Assembly (NCBI GenBank): GCA_040381075.1
Contig: JBEIHX010000011.1
Location: forward strand, 26,560 to 90,559
Length of the DNA stretch: 64,000 nt
DNA from: JBEIHX01 sp040381075
Lineage (GTDB): Bacteria; Pseudomonadota; Alphaproteobacteria; Caulobacterales; Aquidulcibacteraceae
Reading direction: 5' to 3'
Part shown: positions 37,197-46,024 of the stretch, piece by piece
Layout: the number at the start of each line of letters is the position of its first letter
How positions within the stretch are numbered: position 1 is the first letter of the stretch
Translations under genes and position numbers: made by a program
The notes under the pieces: model-generated
Database searches by the model: none
The model's input: only the letters and a program-made list of their open reading frames with translations
Told to the model about the DNA's origin: nothing

Positions 37197-38372
37197 ATGA
37201 CCATGGACAGATGGGCAAGATCGGACCCGTTTCCGGCAGGGGGCCAGCGCCCGATCCCGGCGCCGAGCCGGAACTTTGTCCAGCGGGTCAGTCCGGGGCT
37301 GGTCATGGCGCGCCGGCTTGCCGTGGCGGCGAGCCTGGCCTGCATCGGTCTTTGGCCTGCCGCCGCCGTAGGTCCGGAGGCCTGCGCTGCGCCCACCCTG
37401 CAGGGCATGGGGCCGCAGAGCGGACATCCTCACAACGGGAGCCTGCCGGACGGGCGTGCGCTGGCGAAGGCCAGGCCGCTCACGCCAGGTCAGGCCGATC
37501 AGGCCGGGGCGGATGACCCCGGTGGCGGCGGGGACGCCCACCCCTGTCAGTCCCGAACCGCCGAAGCGGACACAGGTCAGGCAGACACCACTCAGGAGGA
37601 CCGCGGCCAGGTCGAAACAGCTGTGGGCGAGACAGCTCTGGCCGCGTCGCCCGACGCGGGTCCAGCGTCCAGCCCGGCCAATGAACTCACCGATACGCCC
37701 GATCCCTTCGAGCCCATGAACCGGCGGATGTTCGCCCTCCACATGCAACTCGACCGGGCGCTCATCGCACCCGCCGCGCGCGGTTTTCGCGCGCTGCCCG
37801 ATCCGGTGCGCCTCAGCCTGAACAGTGCAGCCAGCAACCTCAAACAACCGCTCACCGCGATCAACAGCCTTCTGCAAGGCGACGGCCCCAACGCCGGGCG
37901 CGCCACCGGGCGCTTCCTCGTCAACAGCACGTTCGGATTGGCCGGGCTGTTCGATGTCGCACGCAGGTTCGATCTCGAATCGAGGGATGAGGACTTTGGA
38001 CAGACCCTCGCAGTCTGGGGCGCAGCCGCCGGGCCCTACCTGTTTGTTCCCGGCATGGGCCCCTCCACGCTGCGCGATCAGACGGGCCGCTTTGTAAACG
38101 CCGGCCTTGATCCGCTGAACTACGCCGGCGTCAGCGGCGAAGCCGCGGCGGCCATCGCCCTGACGCTGCGCGTCCTCGATGTGCGCGCTGACGCGCTTGA
38201 GGTGGCCGAAGAACTCGACGCCACGGCGCCAGACCTCTATCTCGCGGTCCGACGGCTCTACGCCGCCGCCCGCGACGACGCCGTCCGCAACGGCCAGGTG
38301 GATATCGACAATCTGCCGCAATTCGAGGATATCCCGCCCGAATTGCAGGCGCCGCCCGAGCCTGCGCCATGA
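37197..38372 (+). CDS. mlaA: MlaA/VacJ family outer-membrane lipid-transport protein
   Basis: A 391-residue MlaA homologue that removes phospholipids from the outer leaflet of the outer membrane. The MlaA domain runs from about residue 165 (DPFEPMNRRMFALHMQLDRAL) through TGRFLVNSTFGLAGLFDVA, GQTLAVWGAAAGPYLFVPGMGP and NAGLDPLNYAG. A signal-like segment sits at about residues 37-65. The usual lipobox is not convincing (SLAC is the nearest). About 95 low-complexity Gly/Ala/Asp/Gln residues separate it from the domain, which is longer than usual. GGAGA precedes ATG 37197. Its stop overlaps the mlaC start. Confidence 0.92.
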   Translation: MTMDRWARSDPFPAGGQRPIPAPSRNFVQRVSPGLVMARRLAVAASLACIGLWPAAAVGPEACAAPTLQGMGPQSGHPHNGSLPDGRALAKARPLTPGQADQAGADDPGGGGDAHPCQSRTAEADTGQADTTQEDRGQVETAVGETALAASPDAGPASSPANELTDTPDPFEPMNRRMFALHMQLDRALIAPAARGFRALPDPVRLSLNSAASNLKQPLTAINSLLQGDGPNAGRATGRFLVNSTFGLAGLFDVARRFDLESRDEDFGQTLAVWGAAAGPYLFVPGMGPSTLRDQTGRFVNAGLDPLNYAGVSGEAAAAIALTLRVLDVRADALEVAEELDATAPDLYLAVRRLYAAARDDAVRNGQVDIDNLPQFEDIPPELQAPPEPAP

Positions 38373-39079
38373 CGGCGCTGCCCGCCGCGCCTGCGGCAAG
38401 CGCAGACCCCAGAGGGACGACGCAGATGATCCGACTGTTCTTGCGCGACACGACCGCCGTCCTGCGCGGTCTCTTTCTTGCCCTGGCCGTCTGGTCAGCA
38501 GGCGCCGCCCAGGCCCAGGCGACCCAGACGGCTGAGGAGTTCGTTCGCACCCAGGCGCCCGCCGCACTGGCCGCCCTCAACAACTCCAGGCTCACCACCA
38601 CCGACCGCACCCGCGAATTCCAGCGGCTGATGACGCGGGTCGCCGATCTCGATCGCATCGCCTTTTTCGTACTCGGCCGCTATGGACGCACATTTCCGCG
38701 GGATCGCTACCCAGAGTACCTCCAGACCTTCCGCGAGTACGCCCTGGTGGTCTACCAGACCCAGCTCGACCAGTACCGCGGCGACGCCGTGCGCGTAACG
38801 CGCTCCGAGAGCGATCGCAGCGGCGATACGATCGTCTACACGCAGATCCCGTCGAAAGCGCGCGGCGAGACACTGGAGGCGGTGTGGCGGGTGCGCACCG
38901 GCCCCAACGGACCGCGCGTCATCGACGTGCGGGTCTTCGGTGTTTGGCTCGCAATCCAGCAGAAGTCCGATTTTGAGGCTGTGATCAACCGAGCAGCAAA
39001 TCGGCCCGAGGCCATCATCGCCCATATGCGCAACTTTGTGGCGACCGCGCAGGCCGAGCGCGGATGGAGGCCAGGCTGA
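38369..39079 (+). CDS. mlaC: MlaC/Ttg2D family periplasmic phospholipid-binding protein
   Basis: A 236-residue ABC-transporter auxiliary protein of the MlaC type, ferrying phospholipid between MlaA and an inner-membrane complex. A signal peptide ends near AQAQATQTAEEFV (about residue 50). FQRLMTRVADLDRIAFFVLGRYGR, YPEYLQTFREYALVVYQTQL and IDVRVFGVWLAIQQKSDFEAVI segments are characteristic. ATG 38369 overlaps the mlaA stop; a second in-frame ATG at 38426 (MIRLFLRDT) would give a tighter signal peptide. mlaF, mlaE and mlaD are not in the window. Confidence 0.9.
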   Translation: MTALPAAPAASADPRGTTQMIRLFLRDTTAVLRGLFLALAVWSAGAAQAQATQTAEEFVRTQAPAALAALNNSRLTTTDRTREFQRLMTRVADLDRIAFFVLGRYGRTFPRDRYPEYLQTFREYALVVYQTQLDQYRGDAVRVTRSESDRSGDTIVYTQIPSKARGETLEAVWRVRTGPNGPRVIDVRVFGVWLAIQQKSDFEAVINRAANRPEAIIAHMRNFVATAQAERGWRPG

Positions 39080-39114
39080 GGGCCCGCCCTGACGCCCGGC
39101 CCTGACAAAAGGGC

Positions 39115-39248
39115 CCCGTGACAGGGGGCCAGTGAGAGGGGGCCAGTGAGAGGGGGCCAGTGAGAGGGGGCCAGTGAGAGGGGCTCAGTGAGAGGGGCTC
39201 AGTGAGAGGGGCCCAGTAAGAGGAGCCCAGTAAGAGGAGCCCAGTGAC
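39115..39248. repeat. Intergenic tandem repeat, 14-bp unit, about 9.5 copies
   Basis: Head-to-tail 14-bp units based on CCAGTGAGAGGGGG begin at 39129 (four nearly identical copies), then drift to TCAGTGAGAGGGGC (two copies) and CCAGTAAGAGGAGC (two copies), ending near 39248. A degenerate unit lies at 39115-39128. The ordered drift of variants suggests stepwise expansion. It occupies most of the mlaC to sugar-dehydrogenase gap. Confidence 0.92.
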
Positions 39249-39302
39249 AAAAGGGTGCGTCGGGGGACATGACGCGTTGGATGCGCGTGCTAGATCTGCG
39301 CC

Positions 39303-40562
39303 ATGCTCCGTGTAATCGACGCCGTGGTCACACTCCCCGACGCTGTCAGCCCCCCTGCAGCCCAAAGCCGCCTGCATCCTCCCGCCGCCAGCAAAAGCTT
39401 CGCGGGACTCTGTTGCGCGGCGGTCGCTGGCGTGCTGGCGGCCTGCTCCGCACAGCCTCTTGACCGCGCAGCCCAGCCGCCGCTGACAAACGCCGAGGTC
39501 GCGTACCAGATCGACACTGTCGCCGAAGGCCTGAGTTATCCCTGGTCGGGCGCGTTCCTGCCCAACGGCGACATGCTGGTGAGCGAACGCGACGGGCGCC
39601 TGCGGATCATTCGCAACGGCGTGCTGGATCCCAAGCCGATCGCGGGATTGCCCAACGACATCTACGTCGAACGCCAGGCAGGGCTGTTCGATGTGCTGGT
39701 GGATCCCGCTTTCGCTGAAAACAGAACGCTGTTCCTCTCCTACGCAGGCGGCGAGGAACGCGCCAACCGCACGACTGTGATCCGCGCGCGCCTTGATGGT
39801 CAAAAGCTCGCCGATGTGACCGCGATTTTCAAGGCGACGCCGGATAAGGCAGGTCCGATGCACTACGGCGGACGCATGCTGATGCTTCCGGACCGCACCA
39901 TTCTGCTGACCATCGGTGAGGGCTATCTGCAAAGGGAGAAAGCCCAGGATATGTCGAGCGATCTCGGCAAGATCGTACGCATCCGCACCGATGGAACACC
40001 GCCGCCCGACAACCCCTTCCTGATCGCGAACCGCGCGCCAGAGCCCGCGACGGGCAAGGCGCGCCCGGAAATCTGGACGTCCGGCCATCGCAATCCACAA
40101 GGACTCGCCCGCGACCCCGCCAGCGGCCGGATCTTCGCCCACGAACACGGGCCGCGCGGCGGCGACGAAGTCAATGTGCTCGTTCCTGGCGCAAACTATG
40201 GATGGCCGCTTGCGAGCTACGGCGTCGACTATACCGGACTGAAGATCACTGAGTTCACGTCAAGGGAGGGGACCGAGCAGCCCGTCGTTGTCTGGGTCCC
40301 CTCGATAGCCCCCGCCGGCATGGCCTACTATGCAGGCGCCGCCTTCCCGCAATGGAGCGGCGACCTTTTCGTAGCCACCCTCTCCGGCATGAACGTGCGG
40401 CGGTTGGATTTGCAGAACGGCGCAGTCATCGGACAGCAGGAACTGTTCGGCGAGGTCGGCGAACGCATGCGCGACGTCATCGCAGGTCCCGATGGCGCAC
40501 TTTATCTGCTGACGGACAGTGCGGAGGGGCGCGTGCTGCGCGTGCGCCCCCGAACGCCGTGA
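39303..40562 (+). CDS. PQQ-dependent sugar dehydrogenase family lipoprotein (soluble aldose dehydrogenase/YliI type)
   Basis: A 419-residue six-bladed beta-propeller of the glucose/sorbosone dehydrogenase family. A lipobox-like VLAACS ends the signal near residue 45. Blade motifs include YPWSGAFLPNGDMLVSERDGRLRI in part, FDVLVDPAFAENRTLFLSYA, MHYGGRMLM, TSGHRNPQGLA, HEHGPRGGDEVN and YGWPLASYGVDY; the His/Arg residues that hold PQQ are in GHRNPQG and EHGPRGGDE. Substrate unknown. It is the first gene of an operon and its stop overlaps the TonB receptor GTG. Confidence 0.9.
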   Translation: MLRVIDAVVTLPDAVSPPAAQSRLHPPAASKSFAGLCCAAVAGVLAACSAQPLDRAAQPPLTNAEVAYQIDTVAEGLSYPWSGAFLPNGDMLVSERDGRLRIIRNGVLDPKPIAGLPNDIYVERQAGLFDVLVDPAFAENRTLFLSYAGGEERANRTTVIRARLDGQKLADVTAIFKATPDKAGPMHYGGRMLMLPDRTILLTIGEGYLQREKAQDMSSDLGKIVRIRTDGTPPPDNPFLIANRAPEPATGKARPEIWTSGHRNPQGLARDPASGRIFAHEHGPRGGDEVNVLVPGANYGWPLASYGVDYTGLKITEFTSREGTEQPVVVWVPSIAPAGMAYYAGAAFPQWSGDLFVATLSGMNVRRLDLQNGAVIGQQELFGEVGERMRDVIAGPDGALYLLTDSAEGRVLRVRPRTP

Positions 40563-42631
40563 AACGACGGCAGGTGCAGGCCTGCGTCGCATTCAGCGCC
40601 GCCGCGCTGCTGGCGCCCGTTGCGCCAGGCCAGGAGAGCGTCGTTCTGGTCACTGGAGCGCGCCTGCCGGCCGCCCCAAGCGACGCAGCCTTCTCCATCG
40701 AAACGCTTGACCGCACAGACCTCACAGAAGCTGCGAGCCTCACGCTGGACCAGATCCTGCGCACAGCCCCGGGGTTCAGCCTGTTCCGGCGCTCCACAAG
40801 CCTGGAGGCCAATCCAACCAGCCAGGGCGCAAGCCTGCGCGGCATCGGCCCAAACGGCGCCGGGCGCGCGCTCGTCCTGCTCGACGACACGCCACAGAAC
40901 GACCCCTTCGGCGGCTGGGTCGCCTGGTCGGCGCTTCCGGCCGCACGCATCGAGCGTGTTGAAATTCGCCGCGGCGGCGGCGCCGGCCCATATGGCGCCG
41001 GCGCGCTGACCGGGGTCGTGTCGCTTGAGTCGCGCTCAGGCGACCTGCGCATGAGCGAAATCTCGCTTGCGGCAGGAGAACGCGGCGCTGTCGCAGGGAG
41101 CCTGAGCGCAGCGCCGGCGCCGCCCGGGTTGCGCATCCGCCCAATGGCCGGCATCGCCTGGACCACAACCCAGGGCGGTCCAGCAATTGATCCAGCGCGC
41201 CGTGGCTCAGTCGACGAAGACCTTGCGGCAGACACGCGCGCCGCCTGGCTCAATGTCCACGGACTTGCCCTCGCCGGCGCCGAAAGCGCGCTCTCGCTCG
41301 CAGGCTTTTCCGAACACCGGGCGACAGGCGTGATCGGCGGATCCAATGTCCAGGAAGGCATGGACGCAAGCCTTCGGATGGCCGGCGGAGGAACCGTCGC
41401 CTGGCGTCTGGTCGCCTGGGGAAAGACCCGTAACCTGCGCAACCGGGTCGTCGCAGCCAACAGCACGCGCACCGCCTCTACCGTCACGCTCGACCAGATC
41501 GCAACGCCCGCACACGCTGTCGGCGGTCTCGCAGCCGTGCGCGCCAGACGCGGCGAGTGGACGCTTGAGACAGGCCTCGACCTGCGCATCGCCGAAGGCG
41601 AAACGCGCGAGTTTTTTCGCAACCAGGGTCAGGGCTTCACCCGCTCGCGCGTCGCGGGCGGTCGCCAGACCATCCTCGGCGCCTATATCGAGACCTCGAA
41701 GGTCGCCGGTCCTTGGACGCTGAGCGCAGCGGCGCGCGCCGACGCCTGGCGCAATGACGCAGCCAAACGCCTTGAACGCGACACCGCGACCGGCGCGCCC
41801 ACGCTCAATGATCCACCGCCCGCGCGCGACGGCGCAGCACCCACAGCACGGCTCGGCGCAGCCTACGCGCTCAGCCCCTCCACCTCAGCGCGCGCCAGCG
41901 TCTATTCAGGTTTTCGTCCGCCGACGCTGAACGAACTCCACCGGCCGTTCCGGGTCGGCAACGATGTCACCGAGGCCAATGGCGGGCTGACGCCAGAACG
42001 TCTGGTCGGCGCAGACATCGGCTATGAGGGCAGCTTTGCGAACGACGCGCTCAGCATCGACATCGGGATCTATTGGAACCGCCTGACCAACGCCATTGGC
42101 AACGTCACCATCGCACAGGGGCCAGGATCCTACCCGCGCGTTGGTTTCCTGCCTGCTGGCGGCGCCCTGCGCGAGCGGCGCAACCTCGGGGCAGTTGAAG
42201 CAATCGGCCTGGAGATGACCGGCGACTGGGCGCTCACCGCCCATTGGGGACTTGATTTCGGCCTCGCCTGGAGCGAAGCGGAGATTTCGGGCGGTGCTGC
42301 AGCCCGCGACCTCACCGGCAAGCGCCCCGCCCAGACGCCGCGTCTGCAAGGACGTCTCGCAACAACCTGGCGCAGCGAAAACTGGCGCCTCCTGGCAGGG
42401 CTGTCCCACATCGGCGATCAGTTCGAAGACGATCTCAACACCCGCACCCTGCGCGCCGCGACAACGCTTGACGCCCGCATTGAACGCGTCTTTCCAGGCG
42501 GCCTATCCGTGGTCCTGTCGGGCGACAACCTCACCAACGAGGCAGTAGCCGTCGGCGTGGCCGGAGACGGACTCGTCAGCCTCGGCGCACCGCGCCGCGT
42601 CATGGCCGGCTTCATCCTGCGTGGCGATTGA
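40559..42631 (+). CDS. TonB-dependent outer-membrane receptor
   Basis: A 690-residue TonB-dependent receptor. A short signal peptide (AFSAAALLAPVAPG) is followed by a plug domain with SLTLDQILRTAPGF, SLRGIGPNGAGRALVLLDD, ERVEIRRGGGAGPYGAGALTGVV in part. A C-terminal barrel follows, with GFRPPTLNELHRPFRVGND, LTNAIGNV and NLTNEAVAVGVAGDG, ending in an aromatic-rich strand. No TonB box is evident to me. I chose GTG 40559, which overlaps the preceding stop; the frame is open further upstream inside the dehydrogenase gene. The ligand is unknown; sulfur-amino-acid genes downstream suggest a sulfur compound (inference). Confidence 0.92.
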   Translation: MKRRQVQACVAFSAAALLAPVAPGQESVVLVTGARLPAAPSDAAFSIETLDRTDLTEAASLTLDQILRTAPGFSLFRRSTSLEANPTSQGASLRGIGPNGAGRALVLLDDTPQNDPFGGWVAWSALPAARIERVEIRRGGGAGPYGAGALTGVVSLESRSGDLRMSEISLAAGERGAVAGSLSAAPAPPGLRIRPMAGIAWTTTQGGPAIDPARRGSVDEDLAADTRAAWLNVHGLALAGAESALSLAGFSEHRATGVIGGSNVQEGMDASLRMAGGGTVAWRLVAWGKTRNLRNRVVAANSTRTASTVTLDQIATPAHAVGGLAAVRARRGEWTLETGLDLRIAEGETREFFRNQGQGFTRSRVAGGRQTILGAYIETSKVAGPWTLSAAARADAWRNDAAKRLERDTATGAPTLNDPPPARDGAAPTARLGAAYALSPSTSARASVYSGFRPPTLNELHRPFRVGNDVTEANGGLTPERLVGADIGYEGSFANDALSIDIGIYWNRLTNAIGNVTIAQGPGSYPRVGFLPAGGALRERRNLGAVEAIGLEMTGDWALTAHWGLDFGLAWSEAEISGGAAARDLTGKRPAQTPRLQGRLATTWRSENWRLLAGLSHIGDQFEDDLNTRTLRAATTLDARIERVFPGGLSVVLSGDNLTNEAVAVGVAGDGLVSLGAPRRVMAGFILRGD

Positions 42632-42681
42632 CCGGCGCAGACTTCGCCCCCACAGTCGCGCTCAGGCCGGCGGAGCGAAAC

Positions 42682-43692
42682 ATGCGGGTATTGGACAGCG
42701 TGATCGACGCGATAGGGCGCACGCCGCTCATCCGCCTGAAACGCGCCTCAGAACTCACCGGCTGCACCATCCTCGGCAAAGCGGAGTTCCTCAATCCCGG
42801 TCAATCGGTGAAAGACCGGACCGCACTCGCCATCGTGCGCGATGCCGAACGGCGCGGCGCGCTCAGACCTGGCGGCGTCATCGTGGAAGGCACGGCGGGC
42901 AATACCGGCATCGGACTCGCCCTTGTCGCAGGGGCGCGAGGCTATCGCTGCGTGATCGTCATGCCGCGCAACCAGAGCCAGGAAAAGAAAGACGCGCTGC
43001 GCAGCCTTGGCGCACAGATCATCGAAGTGGACGCCGTTCCCTATGCGAACGAAAACCACTACGTGAAACACTCCGCCCGCCTCGCCGCCGACCTCGCCCT
43101 GCGGTCGCCCCATGGGGCCATCTGGGCGAACCAGTTTGACAACCTCGCCAACCGGCAGGCCCATTATGAAACGACAGGCCCCGAGATCTGGAACGACCTT
43201 GAAGGACGCATTGATGGCTTCGTATGCGCCGTCGGCTCAGGCGGCACGCTCGGCGGCGTCAGCCTCGCCTTGAAGGAACGCGACAGCAGCATTACGATCG
43301 CGCTTGCCGACCCGGAAGGCGCAGCTCTGTATGCCTGGTACTCCTGCGGCGCCCTGGCGTCGGAAGGCGCGTCCATCACAGAAGGCATCGGACAAAGCCG
43401 CGTGACTGCCAATCTTGAGGGTGTGGAGGTGGATCGCGCCTATCGAATCCCGGATGCAGAAATGCTCGACGTGCTGTTTCGCCTCGTCCAGGAAGAAGGC
43501 CTTTGCCTGGGCGGCTCAGCCGGAATTAACATCGCAGGCGCCATTCGTTTGGCGCGTGACCTTGGACCGGGCAAGACGATCGTCACGATGCTGTGCGATC
43601 CCGGCGCCCGATATCACAGCAAGTTGTACAACCCGGCGTTTCTGGCTTCCAAAGGACTGCCAACGCCGCCCTGGATGGAGCAAACCCGGTGA
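42682..43692 (+). CDS. cysK: Cysteine synthase A-like PLP enzyme
   Basis: A 336-residue O-acetylserine sulfhydrylase-family protein. The PLP lysine is in NPGQSVKDRTAL near residue 43, the PLP-phosphate/substrate loop in GTAGNTGIGLAL, the glycine-rich loop in VGSGGTLGGVSLAL, and GGSAGINI sits near the C-terminus. ATG 42682 has a GGCGGAG site upstream; a TTG at 42628 overlapping the receptor stop is the alternative. It makes cysteine from O-acetylserine and sulfide. Its stop overlaps sseA. Confidence 0.9.
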   Translation: MRVLDSVIDAIGRTPLIRLKRASELTGCTILGKAEFLNPGQSVKDRTALAIVRDAERRGALRPGGVIVEGTAGNTGIGLALVAGARGYRCVIVMPRNQSQEKKDALRSLGAQIIEVDAVPYANENHYVKHSARLAADLALRSPHGAIWANQFDNLANRQAHYETTGPEIWNDLEGRIDGFVCAVGSGGTLGGVSLALKERDSSITIALADPEGAALYAWYSCGALASEGASITEGIGQSRVTANLEGVEVDRAYRIPDAEMLDVLFRLVQEEGLCLGGSAGINIAGAIRLARDLGPGKTIVTMLCDPGARYHSKLYNPAFLASKGLPTPPWMEQTR

Positions 43693-44537
43693 GAGATCCT
43701 GATGATCCGCTGGTGACCACGGACTGGCTGGCCGCCCATCTTTCAGCACCGGACGTGCGGGTTGTAGACGCGTCCTGGTTCATTCCTGGAACGGATCGAA
43801 ATCCGAAGCGCGAACATGAAGACGCCCGCATACCCGGCGCAGTCTTTTTCGACATCGAAGAAATCTCCGATACGGATCGACCTTTGCCACACATGCTTCC
43901 AAGCGCGGAAAAGTTCTCCTCACGCGTACGCAAACTCGGTCTCGGCGACGGGGTGAAGATCGTCGTCTACGATTCAACCGGAATCCTCGGTGCAGCGCGA
44001 GTGTGGTGGACGTTTCGCGTGATGGGCAAACGCGATATTGTGGTCCTGGACGGCGGGCTGCCAAAGTGGCGGGTTGAAAACCATCCGCTGGAAGACGGTC
44101 GCGCCATGGGACGCGAGCGCCATTTCACGGTCCGCCAGCGCGCCGACCTGGTGCGCGACTACGCACAGATGCGCGCACTCCAGGCAAGCGACCCCGGTCG
44201 CATCGTCGACGCCCGCCCGGCCGCCCGGTTCCTGGGCGAGGCAGATGAACCACGCCCAGGTCTGCGGCGCGGCGCCATGCCAGGCGCCCGCAACGTGCCG
44301 GCCGCCAGCCTCCTCAACCCCGACCAGACACTGAAATCGCGCAGCGACCTCGCCGCCATCTTTTCGGCAGCCGGAGTGGACGTTGCAAAGCCGGTTGTGG
44401 CGACATGCGGTTCGGGCGTCTCGGCCTGCCTGATCGCCCTCGCCCTCGCCCGGCTCGGCCGATGGGAGACAGCCGTCTATGACGGATCCTGGGCCGAGTG
44501 GGGGGCGATGCCTGACGCCCCTGTGACGACGGGCTGA
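43689..44537 (+). CDS. sseA: Sulfurtransferase, 3-mercaptopyruvate type
   Basis: A 282-residue protein of two rhodanese domains. The first (inactive) begins VTTDWLAAHLSAPDVRVVDASW in part. The second carries the catalytic cysteine in VATCGSGVSACLIALAL near residue 240; CGSGVxA is the mercaptopyruvate sulfurtransferase form. GTG 43689 overlaps the cysK stop. It moves sulfur from 3-mercaptopyruvate to thiol acceptors or cyanide. Confidence 0.92.
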   Translation: MRDPDDPLVTTDWLAAHLSAPDVRVVDASWFIPGTDRNPKREHEDARIPGAVFFDIEEISDTDRPLPHMLPSAEKFSSRVRKLGLGDGVKIVVYDSTGILGAARVWWTFRVMGKRDIVVLDGGLPKWRVENHPLEDGRAMGRERHFTVRQRADLVRDYAQMRALQASDPGRIVDARPAARFLGEADEPRPGLRRGAMPGARNVPAASLLNPDQTLKSRSDLAAIFSAAGVDVAKPVVATCGSGVSACLIALALARLGRWETAVYDGSWAEWGAMPDAPVTTG

Positions 44538-44541
44538 GCCG

Positions 44542-45705
44542 ATGACGCAGCCCCCCCAACGCCGCCTGCCGACCCGCCTCGTCCAGGCCGGACGCAGGCC
44601 AGGTCTCTTTGAAGGCGCAGTCAATCCGCCGATCCAACGCGCATCCACCATACTCGTCGATACGCCAGGCGACCTCTACCGGTCTGACATCAAGACGTAT
44701 GGCATCGAGGGAATGGCGGTCCATGATGTCCTGAGGGAGACCTTGTGCGACATCGAGGGCGCCTCCGCCTGCACGCTGACACCCTCCGGTCTCGCCGCCT
44801 GCACCCTGGCCCTCTTCGCCCTGACCAAGCCGGATGACCATGTGCTGGTGACAGATTGCGTATACGGTCCGACCCGCAGGTTCTGTGACCGCGAACTGTC
44901 CGGTCGGGGAGTGCATGTTGAGTATTTTGATCCCGGCATCGGCGCAGATTTCGAGCGTCTGCTGCGCACAAACACGAGGCTGGTGGTTCTTGAGTCACCT
45001 GGCTCCCTGTCCCTTGAGGTATCAGACACGCCCCTCATCGCGGGACTGGCGCGCGCAGCCGGCGCCCGCGTCATGCTGGACAACACGTGGTCGGCAGGGG
45101 TCTACTTCAGCCCCTTCGGGCACGGCGCGGACGTATCCATCCAGGCGCTGACAAAGTACCAGGCCGGCCACTCGGATGTGCTTGCCGGGGCCATTCTGAC
45201 GGCCGACGAACGGCTCGGCGCGAAAATCGCCGCAGCCGGCAAGAACTGGGGCTTCGCTCTCGCTTCGGAGGACGCCTATCTCGTCCTGCGCGGCCTGCGC
45301 TCGCTGCCGGTGCGCCTCGCCAGGCATGACGAAAGCGCACGCAGGGTCGCAGCCTTCCTGGCCGGCCAGCCGCAGGTGCGTCGCGTTCGCCATCCCGCCC
45401 TGCCCGACGATCCAGGCCACGCCCTGTGGGCGCGCGACTTCACCGGCGCAGCAGGCCTGTTCGCCTTTGAACTTGCCGATGCGAGCCCCGGAGCAGCCGA
45501 CCGCTTCCTGAGCGCCCTCAGGCTGTTCGGTCTTGGTTTTTCCTGGGGCGGATATGAAAGCCTCGCCATCTCCTGCGACCGGCAACTCGATCGCACCGTC
45601 ACGGACACGCGCGGCTGGGGGCCGCTGATCCGCCTGTCGATCGGGCTTGAAGACCCCGACGACCTCATCGCTGACCTCGGCGCGGCGCTTACAGCGCCGG
45701 CGTGA
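44542..45705 (+). CDS. metC: Cystathionine beta-lyase
   Basis: A 387-residue PLP enzyme of the Cys/Met metabolism family, making homocysteine from cystathionine. The PLP lysine is in SIQALTKYQAGHSDVLAG near residue 205, VMLDNTWSAGVYFSPFGHGAD precedes it in part, and NPPIQRASTIL and TPSGLAACTLALFAL are family blocks; KNWGFALASEDAYLVLRGLRSLPVRL is typical of the alphaproteobacterial MetC. It begins 4 bp after sseA and ends the operon. Homocysteine would feed the split methionine synthase encoded about 8 kb away. Confidence 0.93.
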   Translation: MTQPPQRRLPTRLVQAGRRPGLFEGAVNPPIQRASTILVDTPGDLYRSDIKTYGIEGMAVHDVLRETLCDIEGASACTLTPSGLAACTLALFALTKPDDHVLVTDCVYGPTRRFCDRELSGRGVHVEYFDPGIGADFERLLRTNTRLVVLESPGSLSLEVSDTPLIAGLARAAGARVMLDNTWSAGVYFSPFGHGADVSIQALTKYQAGHSDVLAGAILTADERLGAKIAAAGKNWGFALASEDAYLVLRGLRSLPVRLARHDESARRVAAFLAGQPQVRRVRHPALPDDPGHALWARDFTGAAGLFAFELADASPGAADRFLSALRLFGLGFSWGGYESLAISCDRQLDRTVTDTRGWGPLIRLSIGLEDPDDLIADLGAALTAPA

Positions 45706-46024
45706 GACGGGCCGCCAGGCTGGCCCAGATCAGGCAAACCGATTGAGAGCACATTGACATCTGCACGGGCCGGGGTCTGACGGCGGGTCGGGATCCGGCC
45801 CTGAACACGCATGCCGGCGGAGGCGATGCCTGACAGGTCTCGGCCAGGGGCATGAAGACCTCCAGGATGCAGTCAGGGTGTGCAGTCAGGCTCGGCGCAT
45901 AAAAACTGTCTGCAGCAGAGATATCCGCAGCCGAGATATCCACAGCCACGATGTTCGCAGCCAGGACAGTTCCAGTCAGGCGGTGTGCGTCAACCGGCGC
46001 ACTCCGCGCCTGCATGCGCGCTCC
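45706..46024. other. Convergent gap between metC and cca
   Basis: 319 bp without a credible gene. It holds the 15-bp repeat at 45905-45979. A frame through it on the minus strand encodes four pentapeptide-repeat-like units (AANIV AVDIS AADIS AADSF) but the rest of that frame is unstructured and it starts without a good site. Confidence 0.5.
45905..45979. repeat. Intergenic tandem repeat, 15-bp unit, about 5 copies
   Basis: Degenerate head-to-tail units at 45905-45919, 45920-45934, 45935-45949, 45950-45964 and 45965-45979 based on GATATCCGCAGCCGA. Variation among copies is higher than in the other arrays. Confidence 0.75.

Noticed and set aside
39115..39248. Array considered as a CRISPR
   Set aside because: Units are contiguous with no spacers of unique sequence and no cas genes are present; the same holds for the other arrays.
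45689..46015. Minus-strand frame with four pentapeptide-like units (AVDIS AADIS)
   Set aside because: The units come from the 15-bp DNA repeat; flanking residues are unstructured and there is no ribosome-binding site, so a pentapeptide-repeat protein is not supported.
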